Below, one piece after another: positions 1 through 11,163 of a stretch of DNA of 64,000 bases. This DNA is from Apostichopus japonicus. Lineage: Eukaryota > Echinodermata > Holothuroidea > Aspidochirotida > Stichopodidae. Under the pieces are notes generated by a model that worked only from the letters and a program-made list of their open reading frames with translations, searched no databases and had not been told where the DNA came from. A program made the position numbers and the translations under genes. The DNA lies in NCBI RefSeq assembly GCF_037975245.1, contig NC_092579.1:24845166-24909165 (forward strand), read 5' to 3'. Position 1 is the stretch's first letter, and the number at the start of each line of letters is the position of its first letter.

Positions 1-60
1 CGATCAATCGAATGTGCGGTGCCGATCGATCTAATGTGTGGTACCGATCAATCGAATGTG

Positions 61-209
61 CGGTTCCGATAAGTCGAATGTGCGGTACATTTAAATCGAA
101 TGTGCGGTACATTTAAATAGAATGTGCGGTACCGATCAAAAGAATGTGCGGTACCGAAAAATCGAATGTGCGTGCCGATCAAAAAATGTGCAAAAGCGAT
201 CAATCGATG
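61..209 (+). repeat. CATTTAAAT cassette, copy 1
   Basis: This block of divergent monomers starts at GGTTCCGATAAGTCG. It contains two monomers whose first half is replaced by CATTTAAAT (88-96 and 110-118), then GATCAAAAG, GAAAAATCG, a shortened GTGCGTGCC junction and an A-rich CAAAAAATGTGCAAAAG segment. It is followed by a 21-bp monomer (GATGTGCTGTGCC). The cassette recurs nine times in the window and marks domain-1 sequence. Confidence 0.9.
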
Positions 210-651
210 TGCTGTGCCGATCAATCGAATGTGCGGTACCGATCAATCGATTGTGCTGTACCGATCAATCGAATGTCCGGTACCGATCAATCGAATGTGC
301 GGAACCGATCAATCGATTGTGCGGTGCCGATCAATCGAATGTGCGGTGACGATCTTTCGAATATGCGGTAAAAATTAATAAAATGTGCAGTAGCGATCAA
401 TCGAATATGAGGTACCGTTAATTCGAATGTGCGGTACCGCTCAATGGAATATTCGATACCGATCAATGGAATGTGCGGTGCCGATCGATCTAATGTGCGG
501 TACTGATTAATAAAATGAGCGATAGCGATCAATCTAATGTGCGGTACCGATCAATGGAATGTGCGTTGCCGATAAATCGAATGTGCGGTACCGATCAATC
601 GAATGTGCGGTACCGATCAATCGAATGTGTGGTACCGATCAATCGAATGTG

Positions 652-800
652 CGGTTCCGATAAGTCGAATGTGCGGTACATTTAAATCGAATGTGCGGTA
701 CATTTAAATAGAATGTGCGGTACCGATCAAAAGAATGTGCGGTACCGAAAAATCGAATGTGCGTGCCGATCAAAAAATGTGCAAAAGCGATCAATCGATG
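652..800 (+). repeat. CATTTAAAT cassette, copy 2
   Basis: This copy lies 591 bp downstream of copy 1 and reads the same over the cassette, including the CAAAAGCG variant that only these two copies share. It diverges from copy 1 only after the cassette, around 850, where ATCGATC and a GATTGTTCGG monomer appear. Confidence 0.9.
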
Positions 801-1220
801 TGCTGTGCCGATCAATCGAATGTGCGGTACCGATCAATCGATTGTGCTGTATCGATCAATCGATTGTTCGGTACCGATCAATCGAATGTGCGGTACCGAT
901 CAATCGAATATGCGGTACCGATAAATCCAATGTGCGTTACCAATTAATCGATTGTGCTGTACCGATAAATCGAATGTGCGTTACCGGTCAATCGAATGTG
1001 CGGTACCGATCAATCGAATGTGCGGTACCGATCAATCGAATGTGCGGTGCCGATCGATCTAATGTGCGGTACTGATTAATAAAATGAGCGGTAGCGATCA
1101 ATCGAATGTGCGGTACCGATCAATGGAATGTGCGTTGCCGATAAATCGAATGTGCGGTACCGATCAATCGAATGTGCGGTACCGATCAATCGAATGTGTG
1201 GTACCGATAAATCGAATGTG

Positions 1221-1369
1221 CGGTTCCGATAAGTCGAATGTGCGGTACATTTAAATCGAATGTGCGGTACATTTAAATAGAATGTGCGGAACCGATCAAA
1301 AGAATGTGCGGTACCGAAAAATCGAATGTGCGTGCCGATCAAAAAATGTGCAAAACCGATCAATCGATG
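1221..1369 (+). repeat. CATTTAAAT cassette, copy 3
   Basis: This copy lies 569 bp after copy 2, which is 22 bp less than the previous spacing, so one monomer was gained or lost between repeats. It differs from copies 1 and 2 by GGAACCGATC before the GATCAAAAG monomer, by AAAACC in the A-rich part, and by a GATGTAATGG monomer after it. The distal part, from about 1319, forms the start of the 1,732-bp duplication. Confidence 0.88.
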
Positions 1370-2012
1370 TAATGGTGCCGATCAATCGAATGTGCGGTAC
1401 CGATCAATCGATTGTGCTGTACCGATCAATCGATTGTTCGGTACCGATCAATCGAATGTGCGGTACCGATCAATCGAATATGCGGTACCGATAAATCCAA
1501 TGTGCGTTACCAATTAATCGATTGTGCTGTACCGATAAATCGAATGTGCGTTACCGGTCAATCGAATGTGCGGTACCGATCAATCGAATGTGCGGTACCG
1601 ATCAATCGAATGTGCGTTGCCGATAAATCTAATATGCGGTACCGATTAATCGAATGTGGGGGGTACCTATCAATCGAATGTGCGGTACCGATCAATGGAA
1701 TGTGCAATGTCGATCAATCGAATGTGACTTGGCGATAAATCGAATGTGCGGTACCGATGAAACGAATGTGCGGTACCGATAAATCGATTGTGCGTTGCCG
1801 ATCAATCGAATGTGCGGTACCGATGAAACGAATGTGCGTTGCCGATAAATCGAATACGCGGTACCGATTAATAGAATGTGCGGTACCTATCAATGGAATG
1901 TGCGGTACCGATCAATGGAATGTGCGTTGCCGATCAGTCGAATGTGACTTGGCGATAAATCGAATGTGCGATACGGCTATATCGAATGTGCGATACCGAT
2001 CAATCGAATGTG

Positions 2013-2276
2013 CGGTACCGATAAATCGAATGTGCGTTGCCGATCAAACGAATGTGCGGTACCGATAAATCGGATGTGCGTTGCCTATAAATCGAATGTG
2101 CGTTACCGATTAATCGATTGTGCTGTACCGATCAATCGAATGTGCGGTACCGATAAATCGAATGTGCGGTACCGATCAATCGAATGTGCGGTACCGATCA
2201 ATCGAATGTGCGGAACCGATCAATCGATTGTGCGGTGCCGATCAATCGATTGTGCGGTGACGATCTTTCGAATATG
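2013..2276 (+). repeat. 264-bp (12-monomer) higher-order unit, a1
   Basis: The ordered variants are GATAAATCG, GATCAAACG, GATAAATCGG, CTATAAATCG, GATTAATCGATTG, several GATCAATCG units, GTGCGGAACC, GTGCGGTGCC and finally GATCTTTCGAATATG. The order repeats in the following two units; 264 is exactly 12 x 22. Confidence 0.88.
2174..2195 (+). repeat. Reference consensus monomer
   Basis: This is a clean 22-bp copy of the most frequent monomer. Its composition is 6 A, 5 C, 6 G and 5 T (50% GC) with three CpG steps. It contains GATC, TCGA, GTAC and, across the junction, CGGTACCG, an 8-base palindrome. CGAT and ATCG flank a CA dinucleotide as short inverted arms. Neighbouring monomers differ at one to four positions. 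Confidence 0.95.
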
Positions 2277-2562
2277 CGGTACCGATAAATCGAATGTGCG
2301 TTGCCGATCAAACGAATGTGCGGTACCGATAAATCGGATGTGCGTTGCCTATAAATCGAATGTGCGTTACCGATTAATCGATTGTGCTGTACCGATCAAT
2401 CGAATGTGCGGTACCGATAAATCGAATGTGCGGTACCGATCAATCGAATGTGCGGTACCGATCAATCGAATGTGCGGAACCGATCAATCGATTGTGCGGT
2501 GCCGATCAATCGATTGTGCGGTGCCGATTAATCGATTGTGCGGTGACGATCTTTCGAATATG
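2277..2562 (+). repeat. 286-bp (13-monomer) higher-order unit, a2
   Basis: This has the same variant order as unit a1 with one extra monomer: a GATTAATCGATTGTGCGG copy is added just before the terminal GATCTTTCG monomer. 286 is exactly 13 x 22. Confidence 0.88.
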
Positions 2563-2826
2563 CGGTACCGATAAATCGAATGTGCGTTGCCGATCAAACG
2601 AATGTGCGGTACCGATAAATCGGATGTGCGTTGCCTATAAATCGAATGTGCGTTACCGATTAATCGATTGTGCTGTACCGATCAATCGAATGTGCGGTAC
2701 CGATAAATCGAATGTGCGGTACCGATCAATCGAATGTGCGGTACCGATCAATCGAATGTGCGGAACCGATCAATCGATTGTGCGGTGCCGATCAATCGAT
2801 TGTGCGGTGACGATCTTTCGAATATG
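2563..2826 (+). repeat. 264-bp (12-monomer) higher-order unit, a3
   Basis: This is the third unit and returns to 12 monomers. After its GATCTTTCG monomer the pattern breaks into GATCAAAAGTGCGG, a shortened monomer, instead of starting a fourth unit. Confidence 0.87.
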
Positions 2827-3050
2827 CGGTACCGATAAATCGAATGTGCGGTACCGATCAAAAGTGCGGTACCGAAAAATCGAATGTACGTTGCCGATAA
2901 ATCGAATGTGTGTTACCGATCAATCGAATGTGCGATTGATCAATCGAATGTGCGGTACCGATCAATCGAATGTGTGGTACCGATCAATCGAATATGCGGT
3001 ACCGATAAATCCAATGTGCGTTACCAATTAATCGATTGTGCTGTACCGAT

Positions 3051-4722
3051 AAATCGAATGTGCGTGCCGATCAAAAAATGTGCAAAACCGATCAATCGAT
3101 GTAATGGTGCCGATCAATCGAATGTGCGGTACCGATCAATCGATTGTGCTGTACCGATCAATCGATTGTTCGGTACCGATCAATCGAATGTGCGGTACCG
3201 ATCAATCGAATATGCGGTACCGATAAATCCAATGTGCGTTACCAATTAATCGATTGTGCTGTACCGATAAATCGAATGTGCGTTACCGGTCAATCGAATG
3301 TGCGGTACCGATCAATCGAATGTGCGGTACCGATCAATCGAATGTGCGTTGCCGATAAATCTAATATGCGGTACCGATTAATCGAATGTGGGGGGTACCT
3401 ATCAATCGAATGTGCGGTACCGATCAATGGAATGTGCAATGTCGATCAATCGAATGTGACTTGGCGATAAATCGAATGTGCGGTACCGATGAAACGAATG
3501 TGCGGTACCGATAAATCGATTGTGCGTTGCCGATCAATCGAATGTGCGGTACCGATGAAACGAATGTGCGTTGCCGATAAATCGAATACGCGGTACCGAT
3601 TAATAGAATGTGCGGTACCTATCAATGGAATGTGCGGTACCGATCAATGGAATGTGCGTTGCCGATCAGTCGAATGTGACTTGGCGATAAATCGAATGTG
3701 CGATACGGCTATATCGAATGTGCGATACCGATCAATCGAATGTGCGGTACCGATAAATCGAATGTGCGTTGCCGATCAAACGAATGTGCGGTACCGATAA
3801 ATCGGATGTGCGTTGCCTATAAATCGAATGTGCGTTACCGATTAATCGATTGTGCTGTACCGATCAATCGAATGTGCGGTACCGATAAATCGAATGTGCG
3901 GTACCGATCAATCGAATGTGCGGTACCGATCAATCGAATGTGCGGAACCGATCAATCGATTGTGCGGTGCCGATCAATCGATTGTGCGGTGACGATCTTT
4001 CGAATATGCGGTACCGATAAATCGAATGTGCGTTGCCGATCAAACGAATGTGCGGTACCGATAAATCGGATGTGCGTTGCCTATAAATCGAATGTGCGTT
4101 ACCGATTAATCGATTGTGCTGTACCGATCAATCGAATGTGCGGTACCGATAAATCGAATGTGCGGTACCGATCAATCGAATGTGCGGTACCGATCAATCG
4201 AATGTGCGGAACCGATCAATCGATTGTGCGGTGCCGATCAATCGATTGTGCGGTGCCGATTAATCGATTGTGCGGTGACGATCTTTCGAATATGCGGTAC
4301 CGATAAATCGAATGTGCGTTGCCGATCAAACGAATGTGCGGTACCGATAAATCGGATGTGCGTTGCCTATAAATCGAATGTGCGTTACCGATTAATCGAT
4401 TGTGCTGTACCGATCAATCGAATGTGCGGTACCGATAAATCGAATGTGCGGTACCGATCAATCGAATGTGCGGTACCGATCAATCGAATGTGCGGAACCG
4501 ATCAATCGATTGTGCGGTGCCGATCAATCGATTGTGCGGTGACGATCTTTCGAATATGCGGTACCGATAAATCGAATGTGCGGTACCGATCAAAAGTGCG
4601 GTACCGAAAAATCGAATGTACGTTGCCGATAAATCGAATGTGTGTTACCGATCAATCGAATGTGCGATTGATCAATCGAATGTGCGGTACCGATCAATCG
4701 AATGTGTGGTACCGATCAATCG
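3051..4722 (+). repeat. 1,732-bp tandem duplication, copy B
   Basis: This is the direct continuation of copy A at a constant +1,732-bp offset. Homology ends near 4722: copy A continues with GAATATGCGGTACC, whereas copy B continues with GTGAGGTTCCG and a full CATTTAAAT cassette. Copy B is therefore the probable older context and copy A's right end a recombination junction, although the direction is an inference. Confidence 0.88.
3745..4558 (+). repeat. 264/286/264-bp higher-order units in duplication copy B
   Basis: The three-unit array of 2013-2826 is repeated here at +1,732 bp, with units 3745-4008, 4009-4294 and 4295-4558. The extra thirteenth monomer is again in the middle unit. The 12/13/12 arrangement therefore predates the larger duplication. 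Confidence 0.88.
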
Positions 4723-4915
4723 AATGTGAGGTTCCGATAAGTCGAATGTGCGGTACATTTAAGTCGAATGTGCGGTACATTTAAATACAATGTTCGGTAC
4801 CGATCAAAAGAATGTGCGGTACCGAAAAATCGAATGTGCGTGCCGATCAAAAAATGTGAAAAACCGATCAATCGATTGTGCTGTGCCGATCAATCGAATG
4901 TGCGTTACCGATAAA
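4490..4915 (+). repeat. GATCTTTCG-to-cassette block, copy 1
   Basis: The run is GTGCGGTGCC, GATCTTTCG, GATCAAAAGTGCGG, GAAAAATCGAATGTACG, GTGCGATTGATC (2 bp short), GTGAGGTTCC, and the cassette ending in GTGAAAAACC. The same run returns at about 9,060 (+4,566 bp) and 11,164 (+2,104 bp from that). Confidence 0.82.
4729..4877 (+). repeat. CATTTAAAT cassette, copy 4
   Basis: This is a variant cassette beginning AGGTTCCG. The first AT-rich monomer reads CATTTAAGTCG and the second is followed by ACAATGTTCGG. The A-rich part is TGTGAAAAACC and the following monomer keeps the normal CGATTG length. It belongs with copies 6 and 7 as a subgroup. Confidence 0.87.
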
Positions 4916-5716
4916 ACGAATGTGCAGTACCGATCAATCGAATGTTCGGTACCGATAAATAGAATGTGCGTTACCAATTAATCGAATTTGCGGTACCGAT
5001 TAATCGAATGTGGTACCGATCAATCGAATGTGCAGTACCGATCAACCCAATGTGCGGTATCGATCAATCGAATGTATGTGCGGTACCAATTAATCGATTG
5101 TGCTGTACCGATCAATCGATTGTTCGGTACCGATCAATCGAATGTGCGGTACCGATAAATCGAATGTGCGGTACCGATCAATCGAATGTGCGTTACCTAT
5201 TAATCGATTGTGCGATACCGATCAATCGAATGTTCGGTACCGATCAATCGAATGTGCGGTACCGATCAAACGAATATGCGGTACCGATAAATAGAATGTG
5301 CGTTGCCAATAAATCGAATATGCGGTACCGATTAATCGAATGTGGTACCGATCAATCGAATGTGCAGTACCGATCAACCCAATGTGCGGTATCGATCAAT
5401 CGATTGTGCGGTACCAATTAATCGATTGTGCTGTACCGATCAATCGATTATTCGGTATCGATCAATCGAATGTGCGGTACCGATAAATCGAATGTGCGGT
5501 ACCGATCAATCGAATGTGCGTTACCGATAAAAAGAATGTGCAGTACCGATCAATCGAATGTTCGGTACCGAGGAATCGAATGTGCGTTACCAATTAATCG
5601 AATGTGCAGTACCGATCAATCGAATGTGCGTTACCAATTAATCGATTGAGCGGTACCGATCAATCGAATGTGCGGTACCGATCAATCGAATGTGTGGTAC
5701 CGATCAATCGAATGTG
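4878..5716 (+). repeat. Mixed monomers; first 20-bp and 26-bp monomers
   Basis: This is a satellite without a clear long period. It has the first 20-bp monomers (GAATGTGGTACC, near 5008 and 5340) and the first 26-bp monomer (GAATGTATGTGCGG, near 5073). GATCAACCCAATGTGCGG and CGAGGAATCG variants also appear here. The stretch from about 4,998 is partly repeated about 332 bp downstream. No gene is seen. Confidence 0.8.
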
Positions 5717-5865
5717 CGGTTCCGATAAGTCGAATGTGCGGTACATTTAAATCGAATGTGCGGTACATTTAAATAGAATGTGCGGTACCGATCAAAAGAA
5801 TGTGCGGTACCGAAAAATCGAATGTGCGTGCCGATCAAAAAATGTGCAAAACCGATCAATCGATG
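5717..5865 (+). repeat. CATTTAAAT cassette, copy 5
   Basis: This is a standard cassette (CGGTTCCGATAAG, two CATTTAAAT monomers, GATCAAAAG, CAAAAAATGTGCAAAACC) followed by the 21-bp GATGTGCTGTGCC monomer. It resembles copies 8 and 9 at 26.3 and 28.2 kb. Confidence 0.88.
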
Positions 5866-8467
5866 TGCTGTGCCGATCAATCGAATGTGCGGTACCGATC
5901 AATCGAATATGCGGTACCGATAAATCCAATGTGCGTTGCCGATCAAACGAATGTGCGGTACCGATAAATCGGATGTGCGTAGCCTAGAAATCGAATGTGC
6001 GTTACCGATTAATCGGTTGTGCTGTACCGATCAATCGATTTTGCTGTGCCAATCAATCGAATGTGCGGTACCGATAAAATAAATGTGCGGTATCGAACAC
6101 ACGAATGTGCGGTACCGATAAATCGAATGTGCAGTACCGATCAATCGAATGTGCGGGACTGATAAATCGAATGTGCGTTGCTGATAAATCGAATGTGCGT
6201 TACCGATCAATCGAATGTGCGGTACCGATAAATCGAATGTGCGGTACCGATCAATCGAATGTGCGGTACCGATCAATCGAATGTTCGGAACCGATCAATC
6301 GATTGTGCGGTACCGATCAAAAGAATGTGCGGTGACGATCTTTCGAATATGCGGTACCGATAAATCGAATGTGGGGTACCGATCAAAAGTGCGGTACCGA
6401 AAAATCGAATGTACGTTGCCGAAAAAACGAATGTGCAGTACCGATCAATCGAATGTTCGGTACCGATAAAACGAATGTGCGTTACCAATTAATCGAATGT
6501 GCGGTACCGATCAATCGAATGTGCGTTACCTATTAATCGATTGAGCGGTACCGATCAATCGATTGTGCGATACCGATAAATCGAATGTGCGGTACCGATC
6601 AAACGAATGTGCGGTACCGATAAATAGAATGTGCTGTACCGATCAATCGATTGTTCGGTACCGATCAATCGAATGTGCGGTACCGATCAATCGAATGTGC
6701 AGTACCGATCAACCCAATGTGCGGTATCGATCAATCGAATGTGCGGTACCAATTAATCGATTGTGCTGTACCGATCAATCGATTGTTCGGTACCGATCAA
6801 TCGAATGTGCGGTACCGATAAATCGAATGTGCGGTAACGATCAATCGAATGTGCGTTACCGATAAAACGAATGTGCAGTACCGATCAATCGAATGTTCGG
6901 TACCGAGGAATCGAATGTGCGTTACCAATTAATCGAATGTGCGGTACCGATCAATCGAATATGCGTTACCTATTAATCGATTGAGCGGTACCGATCAATC
7001 GAATGTGCGGTACCGATCAATTCAATGTGCAGTACCAATCAACCCAATGTGCGGTATCGATCAATCGAATGTGCGGTACCAATTAATCGATTGTGCTGTA
7101 CCGATCAATCGATTGTTCGGTACCGATTAATCGATTGTGCGATACCGATCAATCGAATGTGCGGTACCGATCAAACGAATATGCGGTACCGATAAATCGA
7201 ATGTGCGGTACCGATCAATCGAATGTTCGGTACCGATCAATCGAATGTGCGGTACCGATAAATGGGATGTACGTAGCCGATAAATCGAATGTGCGTTAAC
7301 GATTAATCGATTGTGCTGTACCGATCAATCGATTGTTCGGTACCGATCAATCGAATGTGCGGTACCGATCAATCGAATGTGCGGTACCGATAAATTGAAT
7401 GTGCGTTACCAATTAATCGATTCTGCTGTACCGATTAATCGAATGTGCGGTACCGATCAATCGAATTTGCGTTACCGATCAATACAATGTGCGGTAACGA
7501 TCAATCGAATGTGCGGTACCGATAAATCGATTGTGCGATGCCGATCAATCGAATGTGCGGTACCGATGAAACGAATGTGCGTTACCGATAAAACGAATGT
7601 GCAGTACCGATCAATCGAATGTTCGGTACCGATAAATCGAATGTGCGTTACCAATTAATCGAATGTGCGGTACCGATCAATCGAATGTGCGTTACCTATT
7701 AATCGATTGAGCGGTACCGATCAATCGATTGTGCGATACCGATCAATCGAATGTATGTGCGGTACCGATCAAACGAATGTGCGGTACCGATAAATAGAAT
7801 GTGCTGTATCGATCAATCGATTGTTCGGTACCGATCAATCGAATGTGCGGTACCGATAAATAGAATGTGCGTTACCAATAAATCGAATATGCGGTACGGA
7901 TTAATCGAATGTGCGTTACCGATCAATCGAATGTGCAGTACCAATTAATCGATTGTGCTGTACCGATCAATCGATTGTTCGGTACCGATCAACCCAATGT
8001 GCGGTATCGATCAATCGAATGTGCGGTACCAATTAATCGAATGTGCGGTACCGATCAATCGAATGTGCGTTACCAATTAATGGATTCTGCTGTACCGAAA
8101 AATCGAATGTGCGTTACCGGTGAATCGAATGTGTGTTACCAAATAATCGATTCTGCTGTACCGAAAAATCGAATGTGCGTTACCTGTATATTGAATGTGC
8201 GGTACCGATCAATCGAATGTGCGGTACCGAGGAATCGAATGTGCGTTACCTATTAATCGAATGTGCGGTACCGATAAATCGATTGTGCGTTGCCGATCAA
8301 TCGAATGTGCGGTACCGATTAATCGAATAAGCGTTACCGATAAAACGAATTTGCAGTACCGATCAATCGAATGTTCGGTACCGATAAATGGAATGTGCGT
8401 TACCAATTAATCGAATGTGCGGTACCGATCAATCGAATGTGCGGTACCGATAAATCGATTGTGCGTT
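5866..8467 (+). repeat. Mixed domain-1 monomers
   Basis: This is satellite only. Near 6,067 is the GATAAAATAAATG monomer followed by GTATCGAACACACG, a block that returns near 8,846 and 12,617. A GATCTTTCG monomer lies near 6,339 and a GATCAAAAGTGCGG short monomer near 6,380. A 26-bp monomer lies near 7,751. The first ATTCTGCTGTACC monomers appear near 7,422; GATTCTGCTG, TTACCGGTGAATCG and TTACCTGTATATTG variants follow near 8,085-8,190 and foreshadow domain 2. No gene is seen. Confidence 0.8.
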
Positions 8468-9020
8468 GCCGATCAATCGAATGTGCGGTACCGATGAAAC
8501 GAATGTGCGTTGCCGATAAATCGAATACGCGGTACCGATTAATAGAATGTGCGGTACCGATCAACCCAATGTGCGGTACCGATCAATGGAATGTGCGTTG
8601 CCGATCAGTCGAATGTGACTTGGCGATAAATCGAATGTGCGATACGGCTATATCGAATGTGCGATACCGATCAATCGAATGTGCGGTACCGATCAATCGA
8701 ATGTGCGTTGCCGATCAAACGAATGTGCGGTACCGATAAATAGGATGTGCGTAGCCTATAAATCGAATGTGCGTTACCAATTAATCGATTGTGCTGTACC
8801 GATCAATCGATTTTGCTGTGCCAATCAATCGAATGTGCGGTACCGATAAAATAAATGTGCGGTATCAAAACAATCGAATGTGCGGTACCGATAAATCGAA
8901 TGTGCAGTACCGATCAATCGAATGTGCGGGACTGATAAATCGAATGTGCGTTGCTGATAAATCGAATGTGCGTTACCGATCAATCGAATGTGCGGTACCG
9001 ATAAATAGAATGTGCGGTAC
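8468..9020 (+). repeat. GATACGGCTATATCG block, copy at 8.5 kb
   Basis: The ordered markers are GATGAAACG, GAATACGCGG, GATTAATAG, GATCAACCC, GATCAGTCG, GTGACTTGGCG, GATACGGCTATATCG (near 8,641), GTGCCAATC, GATAAAATAAATG and GTGCGGGACTG. The same order recurs at about 12,239-12,790, offset 3,771 bp until a 1-bp indel in GTATCAAAACAATCG. Parts also occur near 1.8, 3.55 and 26.9 kb. Confidence 0.82.
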
Positions 9021-9059
9021 CGATCAATCGAATGTGCGGTACCGATCAATCGAATGTTC

Positions 9060-9480
9060 GGAACCGATCAATCGATTGTGCGGTGCCGATCAATCGAATG
9101 TGCGGTGACGATCTTTCGAATATGCGGTACCGATAAATCGAATGTGCGGTACCGATCAAAAGTGCGGTACCGAAAAATCGAATGTACGTTGCCGATAAAT
9201 CGAATGTGTGTTACCGATCAATCGAATGTGCGATTGATCAATCGAATGTGCGGTACCGATCAATCGAATGTGTGGTACCGATCAATCGAATGTGAGGTTC
9301 CGATAAGTCGAATGTGCGGTACATTTAAGTCGAATGTGCGGTACATTTAATTAGAATGTTCGGTACCGATCAAAAGAATGTGCGGTAAAGAAAAATCGAA
9401 TGTGCGTGCCGATCAAAAAATGTAAAAAACCGATCAATCGATTGTGCTGTGCCGATCAATCGAATGTGCGTTACCGATAA
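9060..9480 (+). repeat. GATCTTTCG-to-cassette block, copy 2
   Basis: This is the same order of markers as 4,490-4,915. The cassette within it has GTAAAGAAAAATCG and TGTAAAAAACC changes. It matches the 11,164-11,584 block at a constant 2,104-bp offset. Confidence 0.83.
9295..9443 (+). repeat. CATTTAAAT cassette, copy 6
   Basis: This cassette begins AGGTTCCG. The first AT-rich monomer is CATTTAAGTCG and the second CATTTAATTAG. The later part has GTAAAG and TGTAAAAAACC. It is the most diverged cassette in the window. Confidence 0.86.
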
Positions 9481-10256
9481 ATCGAATGTGCGGTAACGAT
9501 CAATCGAATGTGCGTTACCGATAAAACGAATGTGCAGTACCGATCAATCGAATGTTCGGTACCGAGGAATCGAATGTGCGTTACCAATTAATCGAATGTG
9601 CGGTACCGATCAATCGAATATGCGTTACCTATTAATCGATTGAGCGGTACCGATCAATCGAATGTGCGGTACCGATAAATAGAATGTGCTGTACCGATCA
9701 ATCGATTGTTCGGTACCGATCAATCGAATGTGCGGTACCGATAAATAGAATGTGCGTTGCCAATAAATCGAATATGCGGTACCGATTAATCGAATGTGGT
9801 ACCGATCAATCGAATGTGCAGTACCGATCAACCCAATGTGCGGTATCGATCAATCGAATGTGCGGTACCAATTAATCGATTGTGCTGTACCGATCAATCG
9901 ATTGTTCGGTACCGATCAATCGAATGTGCGGTACCGATAAATCGAATGTGCGGTAACGATCAATCGAATGTGCGTTACCGATAAAACGAATGTGCAGTAC
10001 CGATCAATCGAATGTTCGGTACCGAGGAATCGAATGTGCGTTACCAATTAATCGAATGTGCGGTACCGATCAATCGAATATGCGTTACCTATTAATCGAT
10101 TGAGCGGTACCGATCAATCGAATGTGCGGTACCGATCAATCGAATGTGCAGTACCAATCAACCCAATGTGCGGTATCGATCAATCGAATGTGCGGTAACA
10201 ATTAATCGATTGTGCTGTACCGATCAATCGATTGTTCGGTACCGATTAATCGAATG
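9481..10256 (+). repeat. 460-bp higher-order repeat with CGAGGAATCG marker
   Basis: The run from GTAACGATC, GATAAAACG and CCGAGGAATCG (near 9,561) repeats 460 bp downstream (near 10,021). 460 equals 20 x 22 plus one 20-bp monomer, and a GAATGTGGTACC 20-bp monomer is indeed present near 9,796. This is the same type of unit as the 482/504-bp array at 32-36 kb. Confidence 0.75.
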
Positions 10257-11163
10257 TAGTACCGATCAATCGAATGTGCGGTACCGATCAACCCAATGTG
10301 CGGTATCGATCAATCGAATGTGCGGTACCAATTAATCGATTGTGCTGTACCGATCAATCGATTGTTCGGTACCGATCAATCGATTGTGCGATACCGATCA
10401 ATCGAATGTGCGGTACCGATCAAACGAATATGCGGTACCGATAAATCGAATGTGCGGTACCGATCAATCGAATGTTCGGTACCGATCAATCGAATGTGCG
10501 GTACCGATAAATCGGATGTACGTAGCCGATAAATCGAATGTGCGTTACCGATTAATCGATTGTGCTGTACCGATCAATCGATTGTTCGGTACCGATCAAT
10601 CGAATGTGCGGTACCGATCAATCGAATGTGCGGTACCGATAAATCGAATGTGTGTTACCAATTAATCGATTCTGCTGTACCGATTAATCGAATGTGCGGT
10701 ACCGATCAATCGAATTTGCGTTACCGATCAATACAATGTGCGGTAACGATCAATCGAATGTGCGGTACCGATAAATCGATTGTGCGTTGCCGATCAATCG
10801 AATGCTCGGTACCGATGAAACGAATGTGCGTTACCGATAAAACGAATGTGCAGTACCGATCAATCGAATGTTCGGTACCGATAAATCGAATGTGCGTTAC
10901 CAATTAATCGAATGTGCGGTACCGATCAATCGAATGTGCGTTACCTATTAATCGATTGAGCGGTACCGATCAATCGATTGTGCGATACCGATCAATCGAA
11001 TGTATGTGCGGTACCGATCAAACGAATGTGCGGTACCGATAAATAGAATGTGCTGTATCGATCAATCGATTGTTCGGTACCGATCAATCGAATGTGCGGT
11101 ACCGATAAATAGAATGTGCGTTACCAATAAATCGAATATGCGGTACCGATAAATCGAATGCGC
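10257..11163 (+). repeat. Mixed monomers between cassettes 6 and 7
   Basis: This satellite stretch contains GATCAACCC, GATCAAACGAATATG, CAATTAATCGATTCTG and GATCAATACAATG variants and a 26-bp monomer near 10,999. A GAATGTAGTACC 20-bp monomer lies near 10,254. No gene is seen. Confidence 0.8.

Larger units (their letters stand above)
61..1220 (+). repeat. 591/569-bp higher-order repeat, two tandem units
   Basis: Units 61-651 and 652-1220 both begin with the CATTTAAAT cassette. Both end with the same rare run: GATCGATCTAATG, then GTACTGATTAATAAAATGAG, then GATCAATGG and GTTGCCGATAAATCG (about 482-585 and 1048-1154). The end landmarks are spaced 569 bp apart and the cassettes 591 bp, so the middle of the first unit holds one extra monomer. 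The first unit contains a GATCTTTCG monomer near 351 that the second lacks, so the middles are not simple copies. Confidence 0.8.
1319..3050 (+). repeat. 1,732-bp tandem duplication, copy A
   Basis: The sequence from about 1319 reappears 1,732 bp downstream. Matching landmarks include the A-rich cassette end (1331 and 3063), a GGGGGG run (1658-1663 and 3390-3395) and the GATACGGCTATATCG monomer (about 1971 and 3703). I saw no difference in the stretches compared. It also holds GTGACTTGGCG monomers and the 264/286-bp higher-order repeat at 2013-2826. The last ~60 bp before the junction carry GATAAATCC and CAATTAATCG units that lead back into the start of copy B. Confidence 0.88.

Noticed and set aside
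88-118. CATTTAAAT as a TATA-type promoter
   Set aside because: It is AT-rich, but it lies in a tandem repeat with no downstream gene and repeats in pairs 22 bp apart. It is treated as a repeat variant.
287-532. Minus-strand open frames (60-95 codons, HIRLIGTAHSIDRYRTF type)
   Set aside because: These are the reverse translation of the same monomer, open only where GATAAATCG-type variants remove the TGA of GATTGATCG. No independent coding signal is seen.
1966-3031. Overlapping 202- and 215-codon plus-strand frames as genes
   Set aside because: They overlap each other in different registers with nearly the same amino-acid repeat, as expected for a stop-free 22-bp tandem repeat. They reappear at +1,732 bp because the DNA is duplicated.
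4116-4784. Longest plus-strand open frame (222 codons) as a repeat-protein gene
   Set aside because: It encodes only permutations of the 22-residue satellite cycle. Equivalent frames exist in other registers and throughout the window. Starts and stops fall wherever variant monomers create ATG or TAA, and the frame overlaps higher-order repeat boundaries without respect for them. Nothing marks it as coding.
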